DNA of 64,000 nt from Paraburkholderia elongata (GCF_013177735.1 NZ_WOEZ01000276.1:28345-92344); one strand, 5' to 3'; shown: positions 33,895 to 43,008, numbered from the stretch's first letter. Notes: a model not told the origin generated them from the sequence alone. Numbers and translations: made by a program.

Positions 33895-34413
33895 TTAGCC
33901 CAGAATATCTTCGACGGACTTGCCGCGCTTCGCCGCGATATCACCCGGCGTCGACTGCTTGCGCAGACCGTCGAGCGTTGCACGAACGAGGTTGTACGGG
34001 TTCGTCGAACCGTGGCTCTTGGCCACAACGTTCTGCACGCCCATCACGTCGAACACTGCGCGCATCGGGCCGCCAGCGATCACACCGGTACCGTCCTTGG
34101 CCGGAGCCAGGAGGACCATCGATGCGCCGTGCTTACCGTGCACTTCGTGTTGCAGGGTACCGTTCTTAAGCGGCACCTTGAACATGTTGCGGCGAGCCTG
34201 TTCCATCGCCTTCTGAACAGCGACCGGCACTTCCTTCGCCTTGCCCTTGCCCATACCGACGCGGCCATCACCGTCGCCAACCACGGTCAGTGCGGCAAAA
34301 CCGAGAATCCGGCCGCCCTTCACAACCTTGGTCACGCGGTTGACCGAAATCATCTTTTCGCGCAGGCCGTCGTCGCGTTCGTCAGCCTGAACTTTCGCTT
34401 GCATCTTTGCCAT
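33895..34413 (-). CDS. rpsE: 30S ribosomal protein S5
   Basis: 172-aa S5 involved in decoding fidelity. Double-stranded RNA-binding-like domain with VNRVTKVVKGGRILGFAALT and the C-terminal domain with GGPMRAVFDVMGVQNVVAKS. Between rplR and rpmD. Confidence 0.98.
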   Translation of the reverse strand: MAKMQAKVQADERDDGLREKMISVNRVTKVVKGGRILGFAALTVVGDGDGRVGMGKGKAKEVPVAVQKAMEQARRNMFKVPLKNGTLQHEVHGKHGASMVLLAPAKDGTGVIAGGPMRAVFDVMGVQNVVAKSHGSTNPYNLVRATLDGLRKQSTPGDIAAKRGKSVEDILG

Positions 34414-34427
34414 GACGAATTCTTCCC

Positions 34428-34793
34428 TTAGAACTTGAGTCCGGCTTCGCGCGCCGCATCAGCCAGCGCTTTCACGCGGCCGTGGTAACGGAAACCCGAA
34501 CGGTCGAAGGCGACGGATTCGATGCCGGCAGCCTTAGCCTTTTCTGCAATGCGCTTACCGATCAGGGTCGCAGCAGCGACGTTGCCGCCCTTGCCCGTCT
34601 GATCAGCCAGTTGCGCACGCACTTCGGCTTCGAGCGTCGACGCGCTGGCGAGCACCTTGGTGCCGCACGGCGAGAACACTTGCGCATAGATGTGCGTGTT
34701 CGTGCGATGCACGGCGAGACGCGCGACCTGCAGCTCAGCGATCTTGATACGCGTCTGACGAGCGCGGCGCAGGCGAGATTGAGTCTTATCCAT
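34428..34793 (-). CDS. rplR: 50S ribosomal protein L18
   Basis: 121-aa L18, the 5S rRNA-binding protein of the central protuberance, with ARQTRIKIAELQVARLAVHR and the C-terminal FDRSGFRYHGRVKALADAAR. Twelve bases after rplF. Confidence 0.98.
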   Translation of the reverse strand: MDKTQSRLRRARQTRIKIAELQVARLAVHRTNTHIYAQVFSPCGTKVLASASTLEAEVRAQLADQTGKGGNVAAATLIGKRIAEKAKAAGIESVAFDRSGFRYHGRVKALADAAREAGLKF

Positions 34794-34805
34794 GATTGCG
34801 CACCC

Positions 34806-35336
34806 TTACTTCTTCTTCGTTTCTTTGAGGATCACAACCTCATTGGCGTAACGCACACCCTTGCCCTTGTAGGGCTCCGGCGGGCGATAGCCGCGCACTT
34901 CTGCAGCGACTTGGCCAACTTGTTGCTTGTTGATCCCCTTGATCACGATTTCGGTTTGCGTCGGGGTTTCAGCCTTGACGCCTTCCGGCATCTGGTGCAC
35001 CACGGGGTGCGAGAAACCCAGCGACAGATTCAGCTTGTCGCCTTGCGCCTGTGCGCGGTAACCGACGCCAACCAGCGTCAGCTTGCGCTCGAAACCCTTC
35101 GTCACGCCGTTCACCATGTTCGCAACCAGTGCGCGCATCGTGCCCGACATCGCATTCGCTTCGCGGCTTTCATCCACCGGCTCGAACTTCAGCGTGCCGT
35201 TGTCGTTCACCACTTTCACGAGGCTGTTTGCAGCCTGCGAAATCGTACCCAGCGGGCCCTTGACGGTAATGCGTTCGTCGCTCAGGGCCACTTCTGCGCC
35301 TTGCAGCGCGATCGGGCTTTTACCTACTCGAGACAT
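34806..35336 (-). CDS. rplF: 50S ribosomal protein L6
   Basis: 176-aa L6 made of two similar domains, starting MSRVGKSPIALQ and with the conserved RPPEPYKGKGVRY at the C-terminus near the sarcin-ricin loop. In the spc operon between rpsH and rplR. Confidence 0.98.
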   Translation of the reverse strand: MSRVGKSPIALQGAEVALSDERITVKGPLGTISQAANSLVKVVNDNGTLKFEPVDESREANAMSGTMRALVANMVNGVTKGFERKLTLVGVGYRAQAQGDKLNLSLGFSHPVVHQMPEGVKAETPTQTEIVIKGINKQQVGQVAAEVRGYRPPEPYKGKGVRYANEVVILKETKKK

Positions 35337-35354
35337 GTTTCTCTCCTTTCGGCC

Positions 35355-35750
35355 TTAAGCGACGTAGCAGATGACTTCGCCGCCAACGCCCGTTGCACGC
35401 GCCTTGCGGTCCGTCATCACGCCCTTCGGCGTCGACACGATTGCCACGCCGAGGCCATTCATGACCACGGGGATGTCGTTACGGCCGCGGTACACACGCA
35501 GACCAGGCTTCGAAACGCGTTCAATGCGCTCGATCACCGGACGGCCAGCGTAGTACTTCAACACGATGTTCAATTCAGACTTCGCACCTTCGGACTTCAC
35601 TGCGAAATCATCGATATAGCCTTCGTCCTTCAGGACCTGCGCAATCGCAACCTTGACTTTCGACGAGGGCATTGTCACCGAAACTTTCTCAACCATCTGC
35701 GCATTGCGGATGCGAGTCAGCATATCGGCGATAGGATCACTCATGCTCAT
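35355..35750 (-). CDS. rpsH: 30S ribosomal protein S8
   Basis: 131-aa S8, a primary 16S rRNA binder that in E. coli is the spc-operon repressor through a site near rplE. Starts [18 protein letters not shown] (an alternative start two codons on is possible) and ends [20 protein letters not shown] ... with the usual C-terminus. Confidence 0.98.
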
Positions 35751-35764
35751 TTACGTTTCTCCTA

Positions 35765-36070
35765 TTACCAGCTCGCCTTGGTCAGGCCAGGGATCTCGCC
35801 GCGGAACGCGATTTCGCGAATCTTGTTACGCGCCAGCCCGAATTTACGGAACGTGCCACGCGGGCGACCGGTAATTGCACAACGATTGCGCTTACGGGTC
35901 GGGTTAGAGTTGCGCGGCAGTTGTTGCAGTTCCAGACGTGCTACGTAATGCTCTTCGTCCGACTTGCTCATATCGCCGATGATCGCTTTCAGCTCAGCAC
36001 GCTTGGGAGCGTACTTAGCGGCCAGGCGAGCACGCTTCTTTTCACGTTCGATCAGTGCCAGTTTAGCCAC
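35765..36070 (-). CDS. rpsN: 30S ribosomal protein S14 (zinc-free form)
   Basis: 101-aa S14 of the long form without the CxxC pairs, so it does not bind zinc. Ends with RKFGLARNKIREIAFRGEIP and GLTKASW. In the spc operon between rplE and rpsH. Confidence 0.98.
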   Translation of the reverse strand: MAKLALIEREKKRARLAAKYAPKRAELKAIIGDMSKSDEEHYVARLELQQLPRNSNPTRKRNRCAITGRPRGTFRKFGLARNKIREIAFRGEIPGLTKASW

Positions 36071-36077
36071 GGTAACC

Positions 36078-36617
36078 TCAGTTTCTGAACGGGAACTTGA
36101 AGCTGGCGAGCAGAGCCTTTGCTTCGTCGTCGGTCTTCGCAGTTGTCGTGATGCTGATGTTCAGCCCACGCAGTGCGTCGATCTTGTCGTAGTCGATTTC
36201 GGGGAAAATGATCTGCTCTTTCACACCGATGTTGTAGTTGCCGCGACCATCAAATGCACGACCCGACACGCCACGGAAGTCGCGCACACGGGGGAGCGCA
36301 ACCGTCACGAAACGGTCCAGAAATTCGTACATTGCCTGACCACGTAACGTGACCATTGCACCGATCGGATAGCCCTGACGGATCTTGAAGCCAGCGATTG
36401 CCTTGCGTGCCTTCGTGATCACCGGCTTCTGGCCTGCGATCTTCGTCAGGTCGCCAACGGCGTTTTCGATGATCTTCTTGTCAGCAACCGCTTCGCCAAG
36501 GCCCATGTTCAGGGTGATCTTGGTGATGCGCGGCACTTCCATCACGGACTTGTAACCGAACTTCTCGATGAGGCCGGGTACAACCTTTTCTTTGTAAAAC
36601 TCTTGCAAACGAGCCAT
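36078..36617 (-). CDS. rplE: 50S ribosomal protein L5
   Basis: 179-aa L5 that binds 5S rRNA, starting MARLQEFYKEKVVPGLIEKF and with ALPRVRDFRGVSGRAFDGRG in the central part. Seven bases from rpsN. Confidence 0.98.
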   Translation of the reverse strand: MARLQEFYKEKVVPGLIEKFGYKSVMEVPRITKITLNMGLGEAVADKKIIENAVGDLTKIAGQKPVITKARKAIAGFKIRQGYPIGAMVTLRGQAMYEFLDRFVTVALPRVRDFRGVSGRAFDGRGNYNIGVKEQIIFPEIDYDKIDALRGLNISITTTAKTDDEAKALLASFKFPFRN

Positions 36618-36634
36618 TTTTTTACTCCGCTGCG

Positions 36635-36943
36635 TCAGGCGCTCAGCTCGGCACCGGTCGTCTTAAGGAAACGGACCTTCTTGTCTCCTTCGACCTTGAT
36701 GCCTACACGCGACGCCTTGCCATTCGCGTCGACCAATGCGACGTTCGAAATTTGCAGCGGCATCGTCTTGGCTTCCACACCGCCCGTCGTACCCTTCATC
36801 GGGTTCGGCTTGACGTGCTTCTTGACGAGGTTGATACCCTCGACAATCACAGTGCCTTCGCCAACGGACAGCACGATGCCGCGCTTGCCCTTATCTTTGC
36901 CGGTGATGACGATAACTTCGTCACCTTTGCGAATCTTGTTCAT
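36635..36943 (-). CDS. rplX: 50S ribosomal protein L24
   Basis: 102-aa L24, assembly initiator with an N-terminal KOW motif (KGDEVIVITGKDKGKRGIVL). Nine bases after rplN in the spc operon. Confidence 0.98.
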   Translation of the reverse strand: MNKIRKGDEVIVITGKDKGKRGIVLSVGEGTVIVEGINLVKKHVKPNPMKGTTGGVEAKTMPLQISNVALVDANGKASRVGIKVEGDKKVRFLKTTGAELSA

Positions 36944-36952
36944 CGCGACTCC

Positions 36953-37321
36953 TTACAGCACTTCAGGTGCCAACGAAACGATCTTCATGAATCGTTCGCT
37001 GCGCAACTCGCGCGTAACAGGCCCGAAAATACGGGTGCCAATAGGTTCGAGCTTGGCATTCAACAGCACTGCGGCATTGCCATCGAACTTGATCAGCGAG
37101 CCGTCTTGACGACGCACGCCCTTGGCGGTGCGAACCACCACGGCGTTATAAATTTCGCCTTTCTTCACGCGCCCGCGCGGCGTTGCTTCTTTGACGGTCA
37201 CCTTGATGATGTCGCCAATGCTGGCATAACGACGCTTCGAGCCGCCGAGAACCTTGATGCACATGACTTCACGCGCACCGGTGTTGTCGGCCACTTCAAG
37301 CCGAGTTTCGGTCTGGATCAT
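36953..37321 (-). CDS. rplN: 50S ribosomal protein L14
   Basis: 122-aa L14, first gene of the spc operon, starting MIQTETRLEVADNTGAREVM. It is preceded by a 290-bp gap with a near-consensus promoter on the minus strand, so the spc genes have their own start here. Confidence 0.99.
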   Translation of the reverse strand: MIQTETRLEVADNTGAREVMCIKVLGGSKRRYASIGDIIKVTVKEATPRGRVKKGEIYNAVVVRTAKGVRRQDGSLIKFDGNAAVLLNAKLEPIGTRIFGPVTRELRSERFMKIVSLAPEVL

Positions 37322-37539
37322 GGTTTATCTTTCCCAACTTAATCCGGTCACACCACCATGGCGTACCCGGTCAGTCTTGGTCCCGTCAGCCAATCGGCTG
37401 CTTGGGTATGAACAGCAGCGACGGCAAACGAAACCCGCCATCGCAATCCGGTGAATCCTTCGGAACAGACTGGCGCCTGAACCGCTTCCCCCACCAACTT
37501 CGCCCGCGACGGGGCTCCCATAAAAGAGGGAAGACCGAG

Positions 37540-37567
37540 ATTATAACTGATAATCCCGGCCTTGCAA
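37540..37567 (-). promoter_or_regulatory. Sigma70 promoter of the spc operon
   Basis: On the minus strand TTGCAA (37567-37562) and a perfect TATAAT (37545-37540) are separated by 16 bp, in the 290-bp gap 37322-37611 between rpsQ and rplN. The expected start site near 37533 gives a leader of about 210 bases before rplN. Nothing else is recognised in that gap. Confidence 0.8.
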
Positions 37568-37611
37568 GCGAAACTTACTGCGATTTCAACTACTTCTACA
37601 GCTTTGCGGCG

Positions 37612-37884
37612 TCAGATGACGCGAGCAGCCTCGACCAGGCGAGCCACAACCCAAGCTTTCGTCTTCGAAATCGGACGCGTTTCCTGGATTTCAACGAGGT
37701 CACCCTCGTTGTAAGTGTTCGCATCGTCGTGCGCGTGGTACTTCTTCGAACGCACAACGTACTTGCCGTAGATCGGGTGCTTCACGCGGTGCTCAACCAG
37801 CACGGTGACCGTCTTGTCCATCTTGTTGCTGACGACCTTGCCGACCAGCGTCCGCTTGAGCGAGGTTTTTACGCTATCGTTCAT
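37612..37884 (-). CDS. rpsQ: 30S ribosomal protein S17
   Basis: 90-aa S17, OB-fold primary binder of 16S rRNA, with [20 protein letters not shown] near the start. Last gene of the S10 group; overlaps rpmC by four bases. Confidence 0.98.
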
Positions 37885-38075
37885 TTCTGGTTCGCCTTCT
37901 CAGTCAGGACGGTCCGCACGCGTGCGATGTCGCGACGAACCTTCTTCAGCTGGCTCGTGTTCGTGAGCTGCTGGGTCGCGAGTTGCATGCGCAGGCCGAA
38001 TTGCGCCTTCAACAGGTCCGTCAGCTCCTTGTTGAGCGCGGCCTGATCTTTCTGGTGAAGTTCGGAAGCCTTCAT
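37881..38075 (-). CDS. rpmC: 50S ribosomal protein L29
   Basis: 64-aa two-helix protein next to the exit tunnel, starting [14 protein letters not shown]. Two adjacent ATGs lie at 38078 and 38075; the AAGGAG upstream is spaced better for the second. Its end overlaps rpsQ. Confidence 0.97.
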
Positions 38076-38085
38076 CATTTGCTCC

Positions 38086-38502
38086 TTAGGCGCCGAGCTG
38101 ACGCACGATAAACGTCGTCTTAAGCGGCAGCTTAGCTGCAGCCAGACGGAACGCTTCGCGTGCCAGCTCTTCGGTTACGCCGTCCATTTCGTACAGCATC
38201 TTGCCCGGTTGAATCTCTGCGACGTAGTACTCAGGGTTACCTTTACCGTTACCCATCCGTACTTCAGCCGGCTTGTGCGAGATCGGCTTGTCCGGGAAGA
38301 TGCGGATCCAGATGCGGCCACCACGCTTGATGTGACGCGTCATTGCACGACGTGCCGCTTCAATCTGGCGCGCGGTCAAGCGACCACGACCGATAGCCTT
38401 CAGGCCGAACTCACCGAACGACACCGCGTTGCCGCGGGTAGCGATACCGGTGTTACGACCCTTCTGCTCTTTGCGATACTTTCTGCGTTTCGGTTGCAGC
38501 AT
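38086..38502 (-). CDS. rplP: 50S ribosomal protein L16
   Basis: 138-aa L16 of the A-site region, starting [19 protein letters not shown]. Contains the arginine stretch around [20 protein letters not shown] sequence. Two bases after rpsC. Confidence 0.98.
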
Positions 38503-38504
38503 CG

Positions 38505-39311
38505 TTATTCTCCAGTCTTCCCGCCGTCGCCGGCACCGCCAGCACGACGAGGAGCGCCACGGCGTGCACCTGCCGGGCCACCACCTTCACCATCGCGACG
38601 CGGACGGCGATCGCCACCCGGACGTGCGTTGCGGCGCGGACGCTTTTCTTCGGCGACTTCTTCAACCACCGGTGCGTCGTTGCGGCCGAGCGTGTCGCCC
38701 TTGTAGACCCACACCTTCACGCCGATGATGCCGTACGTCGTCTTCGCTTCCGAAGTTGCGTAGTCGATATCAGCACGCAGCGTATGAAGGGGCACGCGAC
38801 CTTCGCGATACCATTCCGTACGAGCGATTTCGATACCGTTCAGGCGGCCAGCGCTCATGATCTTGATGCCTTGAGCACCCAGACGCATTGCGTTTTGCAT
38901 CGCACGCTTCATCGCGCGGCGGAACATAATCCGGCGCTCGAGTTGTTGCGTGATCGAATCCGCGATCAGTTGCGCATCGGTTTCCGGCTTACGGATTTCT
39001 TCGATGTTGACGTGGACCGGAACGCCCATGCGGCGTTGCAGTTCCGACTTCAGCAGCTCGATATCCTCGCCCTTCTTACCGATGACGACACCCGGACGCG
39101 AGCTATAAATCGTGATGCGCGCGTTCTTCGCCGGACGCTCGATAACGACGCGACCAACCGAAGCGTTTTTCAGCTTCTTCTTCAGGTATTCACGAACACC
39201 GATGTCTTCCTGCAACATCGCCGCGAAATTGTTGTTGTTCGCGTACCAACGCGACGCCCAATTGCGGCTGACGGCCAAACGGAAGCCAGTCGGATGAATT
39301 TTCTGTCCCAT
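38505..39311 (-). CDS. rpsC: 30S ribosomal protein S3 with Arg/Gly-rich C-terminal extension
   Basis: 268-aa S3: KH domain with [21 protein letters not shown]-terminal S3 domain, then about 45 extra residues rich in Arg, Gly, Pro and Ala ([18 protein letters not shown] and following). E. coli S3 is 233 aa, so the tail is a lineage feature seen in Burkholderiales relatives. S3 lies at the mRNA entry channel. Confidence 0.98.
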
Positions 39312-39322
39312 CGTATGACTCC

Positions 39323-39652
39323 TTAATTCCCGACCGTCACAGTGATGTGACAGGATTGCTTCTCGATGCGGTTACCGCGGCCTTTAGCGCGCGCGGTAAA
39401 ACGCTTGAGCGACGCAGCCTTGTCGACCATGATGCTCGTTACTTTGAGCTCGTCGATATCGGCGCCTTCGTTATGCTCCGCATTCGCGATCGCCGACAGC
39501 ACAACCTTTTTCACGATTCCCGCAGCCTTCTTCGGCGAGAACGTCAGAACGTTCAACGCCTTGTCGACCGGCAAACCGCGGATCTGGTCAGCCACAAGGC
39601 GCGTTTTCTGCGCCGAGATGCGGGCACCGCGATGAATTGCTTTCACTTCCAT
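39323..39652 (-). CDS. rplV: 50S ribosomal protein L22
   Basis: 109-aa L22, whose long hairpin lines the exit tunnel. Start at ATG 39652 ([15 protein letters not shown]) gives the family length; an ATG one codon earlier is also present. Ends [15 protein letters not shown]. Confidence 0.98.
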
Positions 39653-39662
39653 CATGATCCCC

Positions 39663-39938
39663 TTATTTCTTAGCCTTCTTGTCGGCTGCATGACCCTTGA
39701 ACGTCCGGGTCAATGCGAACTCGCCAAGCTTGTGGCCGACCATGTTTTCCGAGATGTACACCGGAACGTGTTGACGGCCGTTATGCACAGCAATCGTCAA
39801 ACCGATGAAGTCCGGCAGAATCGTCGAACGACGCGACCAGGTTTTGATCGGCTTCTTGTCACGTGCAGCGGCTGCCGACTCAACTTTCTTCAGCAAATGG
39901 GCGTCGCAGAACGGACCTTTTTTTACAGAACGTGCCAT
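39663..39938 (-). CDS. rpsS: 30S ribosomal protein S19
   Basis: 91-aa S19 of the 30S head, starting MARSVKKGPFCDAHLLKKVE and with GRQHVPVYISENMVGHKLGE. Between rplB and rplV, ten bases from each. Confidence 0.99.
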   Translation of the reverse strand: MARSVKKGPFCDAHLLKKVESAAAARDKKPIKTWSRRSTILPDFIGLTIAVHNGRQHVPVYISENMVGHKLGEFALTRTFKGHAADKKAKK

Positions 39939-39948
39939 TGCCTACTCC

Positions 39949-40776
39949 TTAACGCTTGTGACGGCGCTGGACGATCATGCTCGTCGTGCGCTTGTTGCTG
40001 CGGGTGCGATAACCCTTAGCAGGCGTGCCCCACGGGCTCACCGGATCGCGACCTGCAGCCGTCTTGCCTTCACCACCACCGTGCGGGTGATCGACCGGGT
40101 TCATTGCAACGCCACGCACCGTCGGGCGGATACCGCGCCAGCGGTTCGCGCCAGCCTTACCGATTTGACGGAGGCTGTGCTCTTCGTTGCCAACTTCACC
40201 AATCGTCGCGCGGCATTCAACGTGAACGCGGCGGATTTCACCGGAGCGCAGACGGACCTGTGCGTAGATGCCTTCACGAGCCAGCAACATCGCCGACGTG
40301 CCAGCCGAACGCGCCATTTGCGCGCCCTTGCCCGGCAGCATTTCGATGCAGTGGATCGTCGTACCGACCGGAATGTTGCGGATCGGCAGCGTGTTACCTG
40401 CGCGGATCGGAGCTTCCGAACCCGACATCAGTTGCTGGCCAACCGTCACACCCTTCGGAGCGATGATGTACTTGCGCTCGCCGTCTGCGTACAGAACCAG
40501 CGCGATGTTCGCGCTACGGTTCGGATCGTACTCAAGACGTTCAACCTTTGCCGGAATGCCGTCCTTGTTGCGACGGAAATCGACGACACGGTAGTGATGC
40601 TTATGACCACCACCCTTATGGCGCGTGGTGATGTGGCCGTTGTTGTTACGGCCGGCGGTCGTGGATTGCGAATCGAGCAGCGGTGCGAACGGCTTGCCCT
40701 TATGCAGATCCTTGTTGACCACCTTGACCATCGCACGGCGACCCGGCGAAGTCGGCTTAACTTTAACGATTGCCAT
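39949..40776 (-). CDS. rplB: 50S ribosomal protein L2
   Basis: 275-aa L2, required for subunit joining and peptidyl transferase structure. The conserved histidine loop MNPVDHPHGGGEGK is at residues 225-238. Two bases after rplW. Confidence 0.99.
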   Translation of the reverse strand: MAIVKVKPTSPGRRAMVKVVNKDLHKGKPFAPLLDSQSTTAGRNNNGHITTRHKGGGHKHHYRVVDFRRNKDGIPAKVERLEYDPNRSANIALVLYADGERKYIIAPKGVTVGQQLMSGSEAPIRAGNTLPIRNIPVGTTIHCIEMLPGKGAQMARSAGTSAMLLAREGIYAQVRLRSGEIRRVHVECRATIGEVGNEEHSLRQIGKAGANRWRGIRPTVRGVAMNPVDHPHGGGEGKTAAGRDPVSPWGTPAKGYRTRSNKRTTSMIVQRRHKR

Positions 40777-40778
40777 GA

Positions 40779-41093
40779 TTACTTGGCCTCCGCTTCAAAG
40801 TTGATTTCCTGGCCGGGCTTCAGGCAGACGTACGCCTTCTTCACGTCCTTGCGCTTGCCCATGAAGCGGCCAAAGCGCTTGGCTTTGCCCTTCGAGACCA
40901 GCACGTTGACGGAATTGACTTCCACCTTGAACAGCAGCTCGACTGCAGCTTTCACTTCCTGCTTCGTGGCATCGGGCGCGACTTCGAACACAACTTGCTC
41001 GTTCTTGTCGGCCACCAGCGTCGCCTTTTCGGAGATCACCGGCGCGAGCAGGACCTGCATCAAACGATGATCGTTCTTGCGAATCTCGCTCAT
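40779..41093 (-). CDS. rplW: 50S ribosomal protein L23
   Basis: 104-aa L23, the docking site for trigger factor and SRP at the tunnel exit. Overlaps rplD by four bases (ATGA type), suggesting coupled translation. Contains LLAPVISEKATLVADKNEQ and the loop FGRFMGKRKDVKKAYV. Confidence 0.98.
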   Translation of the reverse strand: MSEIRKNDHRLMQVLLAPVISEKATLVADKNEQVVFEVAPDATKQEVKAAVELLFKVEVNSVNVLVSKGKAKRFGRFMGKRKDVKKAYVCLKPGQEINFEAEAK

Positions 41094-41710
41094 GACAGCA
41101 ACTCCTCGATCTGGGCGACCGCAGCCTTCGTGATCAGGATCTTCTTGAAGTAGATCAGCGACAGCGGGTCGGCGTAACGCGGCTCGACAACTGCCACATG
41201 GGCGAGGTTGCGCGACGCGAGGTACAGGTTTTCGTCAACCGTGTCGGTAATCACCAGCACGGAGTCGAGACCCATCGCCTTGAATTTTTCGGCCAGCAGC
41301 TTCGTCTTCGGCGCTTCGAGCGTCAGCTCGTCGACCACCGAGATGCGGCCTTCGCGGGCCAGCTGCGAGAAGATCGAGCAGAGACCTGCGCGATGCATCT
41401 TCTTGTTGACCTTGTGCGAAAAGTTTTCTTCCGGCGAATTCGGGAAGATCCGGCCACCGCCGCGCCACAGCGGGCTCGACGACATACCGGCACGGGCGCG
41501 GCCCGTACCCTTCTGGCGCCACGGCTTCTTGGTCGTGTGCTTGACTTGCTCACGATCCTTCTGCGCGCGGTTGCCGCTACGGGCATTCGCTTGGTACGCC
41601 ACCACGACCTGGTGAATCAGGGCTTCGTTGTAATCGCGACCGAACACTACGTCCGACGCGCTAACGCCTGCACCTTCCTGACCATTGGCATTCAGGAGCT
41701 TAAGTTCCAT
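41090..41710 (-). CDS. rplD: 50S ribosomal protein L4
   Basis: 206-aa L4, which in E. coli also represses the S10 operon. The extended loop with KKPWRQKGTGRARAG and WRGGGRIFPNSPEENF reaches into the exit tunnel. Its ATG shares a base with the rplC stop (TAATG). Confidence 0.98.
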   Translation of the reverse strand: MELKLLNANGQEGAGVSASDVVFGRDYNEALIHQVVVAYQANARSGNRAQKDREQVKHTTKKPWRQKGTGRARAGMSSSPLWRGGGRIFPNSPEENFSHKVNKKMHRAGLCSIFSQLAREGRISVVDELTLEAPKTKLLAEKFKAMGLDSVLVITDTVDENLYLASRNLAHVAVVEPRYADPLSLIYFKKILITKAAVAQIEELLS

Positions 41711-42369
41711 TATTTCGCTCCTTTCACGGCACGCGTCTTCACGGCCGGCGTAACGAATACCTTGCCACCCTTCGCACCCGGAACGGCGCCCTTGACCAGC
41801 AACAGCTTGCGGTCAGCGTCGATACGAGCGATTTCGAGGTTTTGCACGGTTACCGTATCGTCACCCATGTGACCGGTCATGCGCTTACCCGGGAAAACAC
41901 GACCCGGATCCTGCGCCATACCGATCGAACCCGGCACGTTGTGCGAGCGCGAGTTACCGTGCGATGCACGGCCGGATGCGAAGTTGTAACGCTTGATGGT
42001 ACCGGCGTAGCCCTTACCGATCGACACGCCTTGCACGTCGACCTTCTGGCCTACTTCGAACAGGTCGGGACCGACCACGGTGCCGTTCGACAACTCGGCA
42101 GCCTTGGCAGCATCGATCTGGAATTCTTTGAGGATTTCACCGGCTTGAACACCGGCTTTGGCGAGATGACCGGCCAACGGCTTCGTCACACGCGATGCAC
42201 GGCGCGTACCGAATGCAACCTGCACGGCCGTGTAGCCATCGGTTTCAACAGTCTTGATCTGCGTCACGCGGTTGTCGGACACGTCCAGCACGGTAACGGG
42301 AATCGAATCCCCTTCTGCCGTGAAGATACGGGTCATGCCAACCTTGCGACCTACGAGTCCAAGGCTCAT
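41710..42369 (-). CDS. rplC: 50S ribosomal protein L3
   Basis: 219-aa L3 starting MSLGLVGRKVGMTRIF at ATG 42369 with GGAG six bases upstream; an ATG at 42381 is rejected because it lies before that ribosome site. The glutamine-methylation loop region GRVFPGKRMTGHMG is present. It follows a promoter in the rpsJ-rplC gap. Confidence 0.98.
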   Translation of the reverse strand: MSLGLVGRKVGMTRIFTAEGDSIPVTVLDVSDNRVTQIKTVETDGYTAVQVAFGTRRASRVTKPLAGHLAKAGVQAGEILKEFQIDAAKAAELSNGTVVGPDLFEVGQKVDVQGVSIGKGYAGTIKRYNFASGRASHGNSRSHNVPGSIGMAQDPGRVFPGKRMTGHMGDDTVTVQNLEIARIDADRKLLLVKGAVPGAKGGKVFVTPAVKTRAVKGAK

Positions 42370-42478
42370 CGTTTTCTCCATTCCCGACTGCGATTGGTCG
42401 GGGCTAATTTACAAAATGCCGGTGCCGTTTCGGGCATGAATTCATGCTGCAGCACACCGACTTTTTTGCGCAAATGCG

Positions 42479-42520
42479 CGAAAAGCCTTGCATTATAGCG
42501 AGGCTTTTCGTTTTCCGCAA
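42479..42520 (-). promoter_or_regulatory. Promoter embedded in a palindrome between rpsJ and rplC
   Basis: On the minus strand TTGCGG (42520-42515), a 17-bp spacer and a perfect TATAAT (42497-42492) form a strong sigma70 promoter. A 10-bp perfect inverted repeat, CGAAAAGCCT (42479-42488) with AGGCTTTTCG (42501-42510), places the -10 box inside the hairpin loop. The same stem ends in a T run on the minus strand, so it might also act as a terminator for rpsJ. The rest of the 201-bp gap holds a second small palindrome (GCGCAAATGCGC, 42468-42479). Confidence 0.78.
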
Positions 42521-42570
42521 GCAATCAATGACTTAGCGTTGCCCGGCAAGCCGGACAACCTCTGGAAGCC

Positions 42571-42882
42571 TTATTGCAGCTTGATTTCCACGTCCACGCC
42601 AGCCGGCAGGTCCAGCTTCATCAGTGCGTCAACGGTCTTGTCCGTCGGATCGACGATGTCCATCAGGCGTTGGTGCGTACGGATTTCGAGCTGATCGCGC
42701 GACGTCTTGTTGACGTGCGGCGAACGCAGGATGTCGAAACGTTGAATGCGGGTCGGCAGGGGCACCGGACCACGAACGATTGCGCCAGTCCGCTTTGCCG
42801 TATCGACGATTTCAGCTGCCGATTGATCGATCAGACGATAGTCGAAAGCCTTCAGGCGAATGCGGATTTTCTGGTTCTGCAT
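42571..42882 (-). CDS. rpsJ: 30S ribosomal protein S10 (NusE)
   Basis: 103-aa S10, also an antitermination factor with NusB. Starts MQNQKIRIRLKAFDYRLIDQ at ATG 42882; the open frame runs upstream to 42984 through a hairpin and is not used. It lies 126 bp after tuf and 201 bp before rplC, unlike the tight spacing elsewhere in the cluster. Confidence 0.98.
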   Translation of the reverse strand: MQNQKIRIRLKAFDYRLIDQSAAEIVDTAKRTGAIVRGPVPLPTRIQRFDILRSPHVNKTSRDQLEIRTHQRLMDIVDPTDKTVDALMKLDLPAGVDVEIKLQ

Positions 42883-42939
42883 GACAATTCCTTGGAAAGA
42901 GCGAGGCGGTATTGCGCCGCCAGATAGTAAAAGAACGTA

Positions 42940-42974
42940 GAGCCGGGCGCCCGCTGTGGGCCGGCGCCCGGCTC
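42940..42974 (-). terminator. GC-rich hairpin between tuf and rpsJ
   Basis: GAGCCGGGCGCC (42940-42951) pairs perfectly with GGCGCCCGGCTC (42963-42974). No immediate T run follows, only a T-rich patch about ten bases on, so partial termination or message-end protection after tuf is more likely than full termination. Confidence 0.55.
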
Positions 42975-43008
42975 CGGGCACCACTTACTGCAAGTTCAAT
43001 CCGCGATT

